Counted from the first letter of the stretch, positions 1-9,161 are shown. The stretch is DNA of 64,000 bases from Gillisella vitis (GCF_014204625.1 NZ_JACHLU010000002.1:248001-312000); one strand, 5' to 3'. Numbers and translations: made by a program. The notes: generated from the sequence alone by a model not told the origin.

Positions 1-1465
1 GCATCAGATAGGCCGCCATCATTGGCGTGATCAACCGTGCCACCAGCAGGGAAAACAGCACGGAAAACGCAACCGTCAGGCCAAACTGGATGAAATATTG
101 CCCCGGAATGCCGGGCATGAAGGACACCGGCACAAACACCGCAATGATGGTGAAGGTGGTGGCAATGACCGCAAGGCCGATTTCGTCGGCCGCCTCAATG
201 GCGGCGCGGTAGGGCGTCTTGCCCATTTTGATGTGGCGGGCGATGTTTTCGATTTCGACAATGGCGTCATCCACCAGAATGCCGGTGGCGAGCGTCAGGG
301 CCAGAAAGCTGACAAGGTTGAGCGAAAAGCCCATGATGTCCATCACCCAGAAGGTGGGGATGGCGGAGAGCGGCAGGGCAATGGCCGAGATCAATGTGGC
401 GCGCCAGTTGCGCAAAAACAGAAACACCACCACAACCGCCAGAAATGCACCTTCCAGCAGAGTATCGATGGCGGCGGTATAGTTGCCATAGGTGAAATAG
501 ACGAAATCGCTGATCAGTGTGATATTGACGCCGGGATTGTTGGCCCGAACCTGATCAAGGCTGTTGGCGACGGTTTCAGCCACGGAAACTTCCGATGCGC
601 CCTTGGCGCGGAACACAGAAAAGCTGACAACGGGCTGGTTGTCGAACAGGGCAAATGACTTCGGCTCTTTATACGTATCAACAATCGTGCCGAGATCGGA
701 GAGTTTGACAAAACGGTTGCTGGAGATGGCAATGGTGGTGTTGGCCAGTGCCGCGACATTGCGGGTATCACCCATGACCCGGATGGCCTGTTCGGTGCCT
801 GCCACTTGCCCCCGGCCAGAGCCAAGGTCGACATTGGTTGAGCGCAATTGTGTGTTCACGTTGGCAGCGGTAATGCCCAAAGCATTCAGCCGGTCCGGGT
901 CCAGTTCGATATGCACTTCACGGTCGGCACCACCGACGCGGTCGATGCGGCCAATGCCGCGTTGCCCCTGCAAGGCCCGTTTCACGGTATCATCGACAAA
1001 CCATGACAGCTCTTCCAGCGTCATATTGGGGGCTGAGACGGCGAAGGTCTGAATGGCCTGCCCCTCGACATCCACCTTGGCCACCACCGGCTCATCGACC
1101 GTGGCGGGCAAATCGCTGCGGATCTTGTCAATCGCGTCTTTGACATCCTGCACGGCCTGCTCGGTGGGAACCTCCATGCGGAAGACAACCGAGGTGACAG
1201 ATTGCCCGTCGGTGACGCGCGAGGACAGCTCATCGACCCCATTGATCGAGGCGACGGCATCCTCGATTTCCTTGGTCACCTGCATTTCCAGCTCGGCAGG
1301 CGAGGCCCCGCTCTGGGTGACGGTAATCGACACCAGCGGCACATCGATATTGGGAAACCGGGTAATGGGCAGGTCTTTGAACGATTGAATCCCCAAAACC
1401 ATCAGCATGGCGAAACCGAGCAGCGGGGCAATGGGATTGCGAATGGACCAGGCGGAGAAATTCAT
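1..1465 (-). CDS. RND multidrug efflux permease, HAE1 type (N-terminal part; cut by left edge)
   Basis: The visible 488 residues are the N-terminal half of an inner-membrane proton-driven RND exporter; full members are about 1,030 residues. It begins MNFSAWSIRNPIAPLLGFAM, the usual amphipathic start and first membrane helix. The porter-domain phrase VTDGQSVTSVVFRMEVPT follows, and the TM4 motif LVDDAIVEIENI carries the paired proton-relay aspartates D399 and D400. The gene lies 22 bases after its adaptor gene and is surely cotranscribed with it. It would form an envelope-spanning tripartite pump with that adaptor and an outer-membrane channel that is not in the window. The substrate cannot be read from the sequence. 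Confidence 0.93.
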   Translation of the reverse strand, partial: MNFSAWSIRNPIAPLLGFAMLMVLGIQSFKDLPITRFPNIDVPLVSITVTQSGASPAELEMQVTKEIEDAVASINGVDELSSRVTDGQSVTSVVFRMEVPTEQAVQDVKDAIDKIRSDLPATVDEPVVAKVDVEGQAIQTFAVSAPNMTLEELSWFVDDTVKRALQGQRGIGRIDRVGGADREVHIELDPDRLNALGITAANVNTQLRSTNVDLGSGRGQVAGTEQAIRVMGDTRNVAALANTTIAISSNRFVKLSDLGTIVDTYKEPKSFALFDNQPVVSFSVFRAKGASEVSVAETVANSLDQVRANNPGVNITLISDFVYFTYGNYTAAIDTLLEGAFLAVVVVFLFLRNWRATLISAIALPLSAIPTFWVMDIMGFSLNLVSFLALTLATGILVDDAIVEIENIARHIKMGKTPYRAAIEAADEIGLAVIATTFTIIAVFVPVSFMPGIPGQYFIQFGLTVAFSVLFSLLVARLITPMMAAYLM

Positions 1466-1487
1466 GATCTTGCCCTATCTGGCGCTG

Positions 1488-2669
1488 TCAGTTTGAGGCT
1501 GCATCGGTTTCATGAACCGGCCTGATCGTGTCGCCGTTGCGCACAAAGGCACCGGCCTTGGCCACCACCAGATCACCGGCATGAATGCCTTTTGTCACCA
1601 GAACCTGGCCATTTTCGACAATGCCGGTTTCAATCGCAATCTGGTGGACAATATTGTCCCGCACAATGCGGGTTATGCTGCCGGACTTGCCGGTTTCGAT
1701 GGCCGAAAGTGGCAGGACAATGCCATTGCCTTTGGCAATGGTGATGGTGGCGCTGGCATACATGCCCTGTCTGGCGACGCTGCTGTCTTTCAGCGCAATA
1801 TGCACCGCACCCAGCCGGGTTGTTTCATTGACAACCGGGGAAATCAGCCGGATCTTGCCTTCAAGGGGTGTGCCAAGGCCATTGATGCTGATCTCGCCAT
1901 ATTGGCCAAGCCGTGTTTTTAAAATATCGTCTTCGGAGACATCGGCCACCAGCTCCAGTTCACCATTGCGCAAAATGGTAAAAAGCGGCGAGCCGGAGCC
2001 TGCCGCAATCGCGCCAATGCGGGCGGTGCGGGCGGTGACCACCCCGCCAACAGGTGCCTTGATTTCGGTGCGGGCCAGCTTCAGCTCGACATCAGCCAAC
2101 TGGCTGTTGACGGATTTCAGCTCGGCCTCGGCGATGGCAATGGCCTGCTCAGCGCTTGCAACGCTGTTGCTGGCATTGGTGGCCGAGGTTTCCAGTTTTT
2201 GCAGCTCGGATGTGGACATGGAGCCGCCGCCAACCAGAGACTGGCCGCGCACCAATTGCCGCCTGGCCTCCGTTTCATTGGTTCTGGCGTCCCGCAACTG
2301 GATTTTATATTGAGAAAGAGAGGCTTCGGCCTTGGCCTGATTGGCCGCCAATTGCAATTTCTGCAAAACGAGGCTGCTGTCATCAACGGTTGCCAGAACC
2401 TGTCCGGCCTGGATGGTGTCGCCGACATCGGCCGACAGGCTGTTGATGGCCAAGCCGTCAACTTGCGGCTGGACATAAACCTCTTCCACGGCCTGAATGG
2501 TGCCGGTGGCAATCACCTTATCGGTCAGGCTGCCCTGGCGGGCTTGCGTTACAACAATGGCGGGATGCTGTCTTGCGCCAGCATTGCTTTCAGAATGGGC
2601 AACAACGGGCAAGGCGATGGTCATGCTGAGCAAAACGCCCGCAAGGCTGACTGTCTTGAGAATGGTCAC
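1488..2669 (-). CDS. RND efflux periplasmic adaptor subunit (membrane fusion protein)
   Basis: This 393-residue periplasmic adaptor joins the RND permease to an outer-membrane channel. Residues 1-25 form a signal peptide ending near VAHS. The split lipoyl/barrel-sandwich halves are visible around IQAVEEVYVQPQVDGLA and LARTEIKAPVGGVVTAR, with an alpha-hairpin of about 90 residues between them. A beta-barrel and a membrane-proximal domain follow. The start is GTG at 2669, preceded by AAGGG at a 9-base distance. It is the first gene of the pump operon. No regulator gene lies next to it; upstream there is only the palindromic repeat cluster. Confidence 0.92.
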   Translation of the reverse strand: MTILKTVSLAGVLLSMTIALPVVAHSESNAGARQHPAIVVTQARQGSLTDKVIATGTIQAVEEVYVQPQVDGLAINSLSADVGDTIQAGQVLATVDDSSLVLQKLQLAANQAKAEASLSQYKIQLRDARTNETEARRQLVRGQSLVGGGSMSTSELQKLETSATNASNSVASAEQAIAIAEAELKSVNSQLADVELKLARTEIKAPVGGVVTARTARIGAIAAGSGSPLFTILRNGELELVADVSEDDILKTRLGQYGEISINGLGTPLEGKIRLISPVVNETTRLGAVHIALKDSSVARQGMYASATITIAKGNGIVLPLSAIETGKSGSITRIVRDNIVHQIAIETGIVENGQVLVTKGIHAGDLVVAKAGAFVRNGDTIRPVHETDAASN

Positions 2670-2820
2670 CCGTCTTTTCCCTTAAATAGTGTCTGTGTCT
2701 GTTTCAGGCTTTGCAAAATCAGCCACAGATCGAATAATCGCTATAATTTATGTTTTTTCTAATGTAAAAGCAGTCAGATCAAATGAAAAGAAAAGAAATA
2801 TTCTCATTTGTTATTTTAGA

Positions 2821-2865
2821 GCATCGGACCGAAAAGTGGCCCCGGTTTTCGGAAAAATCCGATGC
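2821..2865. repeat. Nested palindromic repeat, Rhizobiaceae type
   Basis: Outer arms GCATCGGA/TCCGATGC enclose inner arms CCGAAAA/TTTTCGG around the core GTGGCCCCGG. The same core, with different but still complementary arms, returns at 3299-3343. It is the first of six palindromic units in the 730-bp gene-free region 2670-3399, where I see no credible gene. Confidence 0.75.
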
Positions 2866-2877
2866 AAAAACAAAAAG

Positions 2878-2920
2878 CTATAGCATCGTGCCGATTCCGG
2901 TTTATGGCGCGATGCTATAG
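2878..2920. repeat. Palindromic repeat (15-bp arms)
   Basis: CTATAGCATCGTGCC pairs with GGCGCGATGCTATAG across a 13-base loop, with one wobble pair. It lies 12 bases after the preceding palindrome. It may fold in RNA, but no adjoining U-run marks it as a terminator. Confidence 0.7.
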
Positions 2921-3134
2921 CCTTCTCTCCGGCCAAAGCGGATCATAGGTCACGCGCCGTCATCATACAATGCCTTGAATATCCAATCGTTTTGGTTGTG
3001 TCGTGATGGCGGTATTTTTGGTTAAAAAATCATCACCACAGCATTGCGTCGTGTCCTGTGACCGGACTCAGCACAATTCCGTAGGCTGTTGTTTTTGCAT
3101 CGGTTTTAGGCATAACCCGTGACAAACTCTAAAA

Positions 3135-3159
3135 CATGTCGCGTGAATCACGCGACATG
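3135..3159. repeat. Near-perfect palindrome
   Basis: CATGTCGCGTG and CACGCGACATG are perfect 11-bp arms around AAT. It belongs to the intergenic repeat cluster. Hairpin DNA, a protein site or a repeat-element end are all possible. Confidence 0.65.
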
Positions 3160-3191
3160 CTTGGACGCAGGTATAGGGGTGGTGAACGCTA

Positions 3192-3239
3192 CTGCATAAT
3201 TCTTTAAACCGGAATCGGTTTAAAGAGAAAATTATGCAG
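3192..3239. repeat. Nested palindromic repeat
   Basis: CTGCATAATT and ATTATGCAG form outer arms, and CTTTAAACC and GGTTTAAAG form inner arms around GGAATC. This layout is familiar from intergenic repeats of Rhizobium and Agrobacterium; its function is unknown. Confidence 0.7.
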
Positions 3240-3252
3240 CAGATATAAAGAG

Positions 3253-3297
3253 CTACAGCGAACCTTTGTGCGCCATATATGGCGCACGGCGCTGTAG
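3253..3297. repeat. Nested palindromic repeat
   Basis: Outer arms are CTACAGCG/CGCTGTAG and inner arms are GTGCGCCAT/ATGGCGCAC. It ends one base before the next composite element at 3299. Confidence 0.7.
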
Positions 3298-3298
3298 A

Positions 3299-3397
3299 GT
3301 TTGTCAGGGAAAAGTGGGACCCGGTTTTCCCGAAAAGACAAACGAAAACAACAGGAGCCAGAGTCTGTCTGGTTCAATCTGAACCTGACAGACTCTG
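3299..3397 (+). repeat. Composite two-hairpin interspersed repeat, copy 1
   Basis: Hairpin A has arms GTTTGTC/GACAAAC (3299-3343) with inner GGGAAAA/TTTTCCC. Hairpin B has perfect 11-bp arms CAGAGTCTGTC/GACAGACTCTG (3359-3397). An inverted, slightly diverged copy of the whole unit lies at 20484-20582. Hairpin B abuts the stop codon of the leftward importer operon and may serve as its terminator. Confidence 0.8.
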
Positions 3398-3399
3398 GC

Positions 3400-4392
3400 C
3401 TATTTCAGTGCGGCATCGGTGATGTCGTGGGTGTATGCGCCGACGGGTTCTTTCGAGATCACCGGATCAGACCCACCACCCAGCAGGGTGGCGACGGTGC
3501 GTTTGTAATCGGCATCATCCAGCGCGCCCTTGGAGCCTTCGGTCAGCTTGGCAACCTCGCTCATCATCCGCTTCTGATGCTTCTCGGTTTGGGCACCGGA
3601 GGCGTCGTTGTCCAGCACAATACCAGCGGCCTCGTCCGGGTTCTTTTCAGCCCATTTCCAGCCTTTCATCGAGGCGCGCACGAACTTGACCATCTTCTCC
3701 TTGAAAGCCGCATCTTTCAGCTTCGGCTCCAGCACGTAGAGGCCGTCTTCCAAGGTTGCCACGCCTTCTTTTTCATAAGGGAAGGTGATGAGCTGATCCG
3801 GCTTGATTCCGGCATCAATCACCTGCCAATATTCATTATAGGTCATGGTGGAAATGCAGGCGGCCTGCTTTTGCAACAGCGGATCAACGTTAAAGCCCTG
3901 TTTCAGCACTTTCACGCCATCAGCGCTGCCGTCGGTCTTGATGCCCAGATGCGCCATCCAGGACAGGAAAGGGTATTCATTGCCGAAGAACCACACGCCG
4001 AGCGTCTTGCCCTTGAAATCGGCAGGTGTCTTGATGCCGCTTTCCTTCAGACAGGTCAGCATCATGCCGGAATGTTTGAACGGCTGGGCGATATTGACCA
4101 AAGGCACGCCCTTTTCGCGGGTGGCAAGCGCCGATGGCATCCAGTCCACAATCACATCGGCACCGCCACCGGCCAGCACTTGCGCGGGCGCAATATCCGG
4201 CCCACCGGGCTTGATGTCGACGTCGAGGCCTTCTTCCTTATAGAAGCCCTTGCCCTTGGCGACGTAATAACCGGCAAACTGCGCCTGTGTGACCCATTTC
4301 AATTGCAGGGTCAGCTTGTCAGCCGCGTGGGCCTGCATCGCCAGCATGGAAATGCCAGCGGCCATGAGCAGTGTGGTGATTTTGGTTTTCAT
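3400..4392 (-). CDS. ABC importer substrate-binding protein, NMT1/THI5-like
   Basis: This 330-residue periplasmic binding protein has a signal peptide cleaved after AHA at residue 23. The mature start KLTLQLKWVTQAQFAGYYVA is the hallmark of the NMT1/THI5 family, whose known members (for example ThiY) bind pyrimidine compounds. It is the last gene of a four-gene operon: ATPase, permease, permease, binding protein. The neighbouring dihydropyrimidinase and amidohydrolase genes suggest a pyrimidine or hydantoin-like ligand. That substrate is inferred; only the family is seen directly. Confidence 0.9.
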   Translation of the reverse strand: MKTKITTLLMAAGISMLAMQAHAADKLTLQLKWVTQAQFAGYYVAKGKGFYKEEGLDVDIKPGGPDIAPAQVLAGGGADVIVDWMPSALATREKGVPLVNIAQPFKHSGMMLTCLKESGIKTPADFKGKTLGVWFFGNEYPFLSWMAHLGIKTDGSADGVKVLKQGFNVDPLLQKQAACISTMTYNEYWQVIDAGIKPDQLITFPYEKEGVATLEDGLYVLEPKLKDAAFKEKMVKFVRASMKGWKWAEKNPDEAAGIVLDNDASGAQTEKHQKRMMSEVAKLTEGSKGALDDADYKRTVATLLGGGSDPVISKEPVGAYTHDITDAALK

Positions 4393-4427
4393 GATTGTTC
4401 CCCTTTTTGCTTATCGAACAGTCGTTA

Positions 4428-5294
4428 TCAGCGTTGTCCACCACGGACAGACGGATGCCAGAAGGTGACGGCTTTTTCAGCCAGCGCCACCAAACCATAG
4501 AAAACAGAACCGGCCAGTGCCGCCACCGCAATTTCGGCCCAGACCATATCCACATTGCTGCGGCCAACCTCGGTTGAGATGCGAAAGCCCATGCCGACGA
4601 TGGGGGTTCCAAAAAACTCGGCCACAATCGCGCCAATCAGCGCCAGTGTGGAATTGATCTTCAAGGCATTGAAAATAAACGGCCATGCGGCGGGAAGCCG
4701 GAGCTTGATCAATGTTTGCCACCAGCTTGCGGCATAGGTGCGCATCAGATCACGCTCCATGGTGCTTGCCGCAGATAGACCCTGCACGGTGTTTACCAGC
4801 ATGGGGAAGAAGGTCATGATCACCACGACGGCCACTTTGGATGGCCAATCAAAGCCGAACCACATCACCATGATCGGCGCGATACCCACGACGGGAAGCG
4901 CGGAAACGAAATTACCAATCGGCAAGAGGCCCTGTTTCAGAAACGGCGAGCGATCAATCAGCACGGCGACGATAAAGCCAAGCCCGCAGCCTGCGACATA
5001 GCCGGTGATCACCGATTTCAAAAAGGTCTGCTGAAAATCGGCCCAGAGGATGGGCAGCGAATGGATCAGGCGGGTCCAGATCATGCTGGGGGCGGGCAGG
5101 AGGATGGAGGGGATGTCAAAGCCGCGCACCACGCATTCCCAGATCACCAAAAGCGTGATGCCAAACAGCAGCGGCACTGTGATATTGGCGGCGCGTTGGG
5201 CAGGTAGGGCGGCAAAACGCTGGCGCACCAGCCATTCATTGACGCCCCATGCCGCAAGCCAGAAGATCAGCGCGAAGATCAGATACCCACTCAT
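4428..5294 (-). CDS. ABC importer permease (second subunit)
   Basis: This 288-residue inner-membrane protein has six or seven hydrophobic helices. Its coupling-helix motif, LMRTYAASWWQTLIKLRLPA, is the EAA loop that contacts the ATPase. The start codon overlaps the stop of the preceding permease gene in an ATGA arrangement, so translation is coupled. It is a paralogue of its neighbour and the two should form a heterodimeric channel for the NMT1-type binding protein. Confidence 0.9.
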   Translation of the reverse strand: MSGYLIFALIFWLAAWGVNEWLVRQRFAALPAQRAANITVPLLFGITLLVIWECVVRGFDIPSILLPAPSMIWTRLIHSLPILWADFQQTFLKSVITGYVAGCGLGFIVAVLIDRSPFLKQGLLPIGNFVSALPVVGIAPIMVMWFGFDWPSKVAVVVIMTFFPMLVNTVQGLSAASTMERDLMRTYAASWWQTLIKLRLPAAWPFIFNALKINSTLALIGAIVAEFFGTPIVGMGFRISTEVGRSNVDMVWAEIAVAALAGSVFYGLVALAEKAVTFWHPSVRGGQR

Positions 5295-6157
5295 GCCCGC
5301 TCTCCCATGCGCTTCAGCACCGCCGTGTGCGCAAACCCGATGATGGCCACCAGCAGCGCTGCCAAGCCTGCCGCCATAAACAGGGCGGCCCAGATTTGCA
5401 CCGTCTGACCATAGTATGAGCCAGACAGCAGCCGCGCACCGAGGCCCGCAACAGCACCCGTTGGCAATTCCCCAACAATGGCTCCCACCAAGGATATGGC
5501 AATGGCCACTTTCAACGAGGTGAACAGATAGGGCATGGCGGCAGGCATCCGCAGTTTCCAGAATGTCTGGGTGTTGCTGGCATAATAGGTGCGCATCAGA
5601 TCAATCAAAATCGCATCCGGGCTGCGCAGGCCTTTGACCATGCCAACCACCACCGGAAAAAACGACAGATAGGTGGAAATCAGCGCCTTTGGCATCAGCC
5701 CAGAAATGCCAATGGCATTCAGCACCACGATGATCATCGGGGCCACGGCAATGATGGGAATGGTCTGGCTGGCAATCACCCACGGCATCAAGGATTTATC
5801 CACCGCGCGGTTATGCACAATGGCAATGGCCAGCAAAATGCCCAGCACTGTCCCCATGCCAAAACCCATCAGGGTGGCGGAGAGGGTGATCCATGCGTGA
5901 TAGACAAGGCTGCGTTTGGAGGTGATCGGTTTATCAATCGTCGTGTCCCACAATTCCGCAATGATTTGGTGCGGCGCGGGCAAAACCGGGCGCTCCTGAT
6001 TGAAGGTCTGCTCGATCACTTGTGCGGTGGTGACTTCTTCTCCGCCTCTCGCGGCCTGATCGCGCACAAAGGGCGCGTTGAGAATGACCACGAAAACGTG
6101 CCAGATGATCAGGATAGCAAGAATGACGGTGAGGACGGGGAGCAGCCTACTCTTCAT
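5291..6157 (-). CDS. ABC importer permease (first subunit)
   Basis: This 288-residue permease starts MKSRLLPVLTVIL. I chose the ATG at 6157, which overlaps the end of the ATPase gene by 11 bases. The longer reading from 6262 would only add out-of-frame ATPase sequence. The EAA loop reads LMRTYYASNTQTFWKLRMPA. After the first helix there is a periplasmic stretch of about 60 residues, then at least five more helices. It pairs with the downstream permease. Confidence 0.9.
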   Translation of the reverse strand: MKSRLLPVLTVILAILIIWHVFVVILNAPFVRDQAARGGEEVTTAQVIEQTFNQERPVLPAPHQIIAELWDTTIDKPITSKRSLVYHAWITLSATLMGFGMGTVLGILLAIAIVHNRAVDKSLMPWVIASQTIPIIAVAPMIIVVLNAIGISGLMPKALISTYLSFFPVVVGMVKGLRSPDAILIDLMRTYYASNTQTFWKLRMPAAMPYLFTSLKVAIAISLVGAIVGELPTGAVAGLGARLLSGSYYGQTVQIWAALFMAAGLAALLVAIIGFAHTAVLKRMGERA

Positions 6158-6980
6158 AACTATGCCCCGCCCGCAAACCTTCGCGCACCCGATGGGCAAT
6201 GGCCAGAAATTCTGGGCTTTCTCGAATATCCAGTGGCCGTTCGCGCGGAAGCGTCGATTCAATCACATCGGTCACGCGACCGGGCCGGGGGCTCATCACC
6301 ACGATTTTGGTGGAGAGATAAACCGCTTCTGGAATAGAGTGGGTGACAAAACAGATGGTCTTGTTGGTGCGATCCCAGAGCTTTAACAATTGCTCGTTCA
6401 GATGGTCGCGGACAATTTCATCCAGCGCACCAAAGGGTTCATCCATCAACAGCAGATCAGCATCGAACGCCAGCGCACGAGCAATAGAAGCACGCTGCTG
6501 CATTCCCCCCGAAAGCTGCCAGGGGAATTTCTTGCCAAAGCCTGCGAGATTGACCAGTTCCAGCGTTTGCTCAATCCGCTTTTTCTTTTCATCCGGGCTA
6601 TAGGCCATGATCTCCAGCGGCAGGGCAATGTTTTGCTCAATGGTGCGCCAGGGATAAAGCGCTGCGGCCTGAAACACATAGCCGTAGGAGCGTTCCTTGC
6701 GGGCATTCTCCGGCGTCATGCCATTGACGGTGATGGTGCCGCTGGTGTGCTTTTCCAGATCGGCAATGACGCGCAAAAACGTGGTTTTGCCGCAGCCGGA
6801 TGGGCCGATGAAGGAAACGAAATCGCCTTTTTTTACTTCCAGATCGACGTTGGACAGCGCATGGACGGGTCCATCATTGGTCTGGAAGGTGAGACAGAGG
6901 TCTTTGGCAGAGACGACGGAGTAAGGTGAGGGACTACGTTCGGGACCTGCCAACTCCGAGGCTGATGTTTGAGATGTCAT
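6147..6980 (-). CDS. ABC importer ATP-binding protein
   Basis: This 277-residue cytoplasmic ATPase drives the importer. Walker A is GPSGCGKTT (59-67), the signature is LSGGM (156-160), Walker B is LLLMDEP (176-182) and the switch histidine lies in CFVTHSI. The spacing fits the nitrate/taurine/NMT1 importer group. It is the first gene of the leftward operon and diverges from the cupin gene across 71 bases, which must hold both promoters. I see no RutR-type site in that gap. Confidence 0.93.
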   Translation of the reverse strand: MTSQTSASELAGPERSPSPYSVVSAKDLCLTFQTNDGPVHALSNVDLEVKKGDFVSFIGPSGCGKTTFLRVIADLEKHTSGTITVNGMTPENARKERSYGYVFQAAALYPWRTIEQNIALPLEIMAYSPDEKKKRIEQTLELVNLAGFGKKFPWQLSGGMQQRASIARALAFDADLLLMDEPFGALDEIVRDHLNEQLLKLWDRTNKTICFVTHSIPEAVYLSTKIVVMSPRPGRVTDVIESTLPRERPLDIRESPEFLAIAHRVREGLRAGHSYEE

Positions 6981-7051
6981 GGATAAAACCTGTAGGAGAT
7001 TGCGCCTCTGGTGGCACTGTGAGAAGTTTGCAGGAAAATGGGAGCATTATC

Positions 7052-7471
7052 ATGGACCATGATCAATCGTCGCAGCCAACCTGTCGTCTTGTTCGCCCCA
7101 ATGATCATTATGATGGCAAACAGGGCTTTCGCTATATTGCTGGTATCTCTGCCGAGACCGTCGGGTCGAAGGGTATCTGCATGCATCTTTTGACCATTCC
7201 CCCGGGTGGACGCGCCAAGGCGCATTTGCACGAGGCGCATGAAACCGCAATTTACACCATTTCTGGCGAAAGCCATGCCTGGTACGGTGAAAAGCTTGAG
7301 CACCATCAAATTGTGCGGGCTGGTGAGCTTTTTTATATCCCGGCGGGGGTGCCACACCTGCCTGCCAATCTTTCTGATCAGCCCTGTGTTGTCGTGATCG
7401 CCCGCACCGATCCCAACGAGCAGGAAAGTGTTGTTTTGCTGCCAGAGCTGGACAATTTGGTGCAGATGTAA
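7052..7471 (+). CDS. Cupin-domain protein
   Basis: This 139-residue protein has a single cupin barrel. Motif 1, AHLHEAHETAIYTISGESHAW, gives metal-binding histidines and a glutamate, and motif 2 is ELFYIPAGVPHLPAN. I chose the ATG at 7052 because GGAG lies 8 bases upstream; a longer reading from 6926 would overlap the ATPase gene. It sits between importer and hydA, facing hydA tail to tail, so a role in pyrimidine breakdown is possible. An enzymatic or ligand-sensing function cannot be told apart from the sequence. Confidence 0.85.
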   Translation: MDHDQSSQPTCRLVRPNDHYDGKQGFRYIAGISAETVGSKGICMHLLTIPPGGRAKAHLHEAHETAIYTISGESHAWYGEKLEHHQIVRAGELFYIPAGVPHLPANLSDQPCVVVIARTDPNEQESVVLLPELDNLVQM

Positions 7472-7486
7472 GGCCATGGGGTGCTT

Positions 7487-8941
7487 TCACACCCCGCTGG
7501 CCGGAATGCCCGTGCGTTCCACTTTACGCGGCGACACCAGCTCTTTCCATGTGGACAGCGCCTTGCTCACCGCCGGATAAGGCTCGCGCTTGACAAACTT
7601 GCCGTGGCCTTCCTGCGTCTTCATGGTGCTTTCTTCAATTGCCACCACCCCACGGGTCAGCGTAAAGCGTGGCAGACCGGTGACGGTTTTGCCCTCAAAC
7701 ACATTGTAATCAATGGCCGATTGCTGGTTGCTGGCTGAGATTGTCTTGGAGCGCTTCGGGTCCCACACCACAATATCGGCATCGGCTCCCACAAGGATCG
7801 CGCCTTTCTTCGGGTAGATATTGAGGATTTTGGCAATGTTGGTGGAGGTGACGGCGACAAATTCGTTCATGGTCAGGCGGCCCGTGGCCACGCCATAGGT
7901 CCATAGCATGGGCAGGCGGTCTTCCAAGCCGCCGGTGCCATTGGGGATTTTGGTGAAATTGCCAACGCCAAACCGCTTTTGCTCGGTGGTAAAGGCGCAA
8001 TGGTCGGTGGCAACGCAGGACAGCGAGCCAGATTGCAGACCTGCCCACAGGCTATCCTGATGCTGCTTGTTGCGGAATGGCGGCGACATCACCCGGCGGG
8101 CGGCGTGGTCCCAATCCTTGTCGAAATATTCGCTCTCATCCAGCGTCAGATGTTGAATCAGCGGCTCGCCATACACCCGCATGCCTTTTTGCCGGGCGCG
8201 GCGGATGGCCTCATGCGCCTGTTCGCAAGAGGTGTGCACCACATAGAGCGGCACACCGGCCATATCGGCCAGCATAATGGCGCGGTTGGTGGCTTCACCC
8301 TCGACTTCGGCGGGGCGGGAATAGGCGTGCGCCTCTGGCCCGTTATTGCCTTCTGCCAGCAGTTTGGCCGACATGGCCGCGACCACATCGCCATTTTCGG
8401 CATGAACCAGCGGCAAAGCACCCAGCTCGGCACAGCGCGAGAAAGAGGCGAACATCTCATCATCATTCACCATTAACGCGCCCTTATAGGCCATGAAGTG
8501 TTTGAATGTGTTGATGCCCTTGTCCTGTACGATGGTCTGCATCTCGTTGAAAATGCGCTCATCCCAGGAGGTGATGGCCATGTGGAAGGAGTAATCGCAA
8601 TTGGCGCGGGTGGATTTATTATCCCAACGGGCCAGCGCTTCCAAAAGCGACTGGCCGGGATCGGGCAGGCAGAAGTCCACCACCATCGTGGTACCGCCAG
8701 CCAGACCCGCACGGGTGCCACTTTCAAAATCATCGGCGGAATAGGTGCCCATAAATGGCATTTCCAGATGCACATGCGGATCAATACCGCCCGGCATGAT
8801 GTAACAGCCGGAGGCATCCAGCACGGTATCGGCGGAGAGGTCTGGGCCGATTTCGGTGATGATCCCGTGATCGATCTTTACATCCGCTTTGTAGGTGAGG
8901 TCGGCGGTGACGATGGTGCCGCCTTTGATGACTGTGCTCAT
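7487..8941 (-). CDS. hydA: Dihydropyrimidinase
   Basis: This 484-residue cytoplasmic zinc amidohydrolase opens dihydrouracil or dihydrothymine to the N-carbamoyl beta-amino acid, the second step of reductive pyrimidine breakdown. Metal ligands are all present: H56 and H58 in HVH, the lysine to be carboxylated (K153 in FMAYKG), H180 in VHAEN, H236 in VVHTSCEQ and D313 in ATDHCAF. Length is normal. The preceding gene of the pathway (9758-11011) is separated from it by a repeat/DUF559 cassette of 816 bases. Confidence 0.95.
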   Translation of the reverse strand: MSTVIKGGTIVTADLTYKADVKIDHGIITEIGPDLSADTVLDASGCYIMPGGIDPHVHLEMPFMGTYSADDFESGTRAGLAGGTTMVVDFCLPDPGQSLLEALARWDNKSTRANCDYSFHMAITSWDERIFNEMQTIVQDKGINTFKHFMAYKGALMVNDDEMFASFSRCAELGALPLVHAENGDVVAAMSAKLLAEGNNGPEAHAYSRPAEVEGEATNRAIMLADMAGVPLYVVHTSCEQAHEAIRRARQKGMRVYGEPLIQHLTLDESEYFDKDWDHAARRVMSPPFRNKQHQDSLWAGLQSGSLSCVATDHCAFTTEQKRFGVGNFTKIPNGTGGLEDRLPMLWTYGVATGRLTMNEFVAVTSTNIAKILNIYPKKGAILVGADADIVVWDPKRSKTISASNQQSAIDYNVFEGKTVTGLPRFTLTRGVVAIEESTMKTQEGHGKFVKREPYPAVSKALSTWKELVSPRKVERTGIPASGV

Positions 8942-8979
8942 GTGTGTTCACCCGTATTTGTTTTTGGTTGTTGTTTGGT

Positions 8980-9150
8980 GGCCTTCGGCCCCCCTCATCC
9001 GCCTGCCGGCACCTTCTCCCCACAGGGGAGAAGAGACCCGGACGCAGCCGCCCCTTCTATTGGAAAGCACAAAGAGCGCAGCACACTCCCTCTTCTCCCC
9101 AGCGGGGAGAAGGTGGCTCGAAGAGCCGGATGAGGGGATGGCCGAAGGCC
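8980..9150 (+). repeat. Interspersed palindromic repeat, copy 1, left of the DUF559 gene
   Basis: The ends are inverted: GGCCTTCGGCC (8980-8990) against GGCCGAAGGCC (9140-9150), then CCCTCATCCG against CGGATGAGGG. Inside are two hairpins of the CCTTCTCCCC/GGGGAGAAGG type. The middle differs from copy 2 at 9572-9756, but order and orientation are the same. Confidence 0.85.
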
Positions 9151-9161
9151 CCTAGGCTTGC

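Noticed and set aside
3301..4500. 399-codon open frame opposite the substrate-binding protein
   Set aside because: The minus strand has a full signal peptide and NMT1 family motifs; the plus frame is a GC-rich shadow.
8980..9150. CRISPR or rRNA-like hairpins
   Set aside because: Only one palindromic element per copy with shared ends, so an interspersed repeat.
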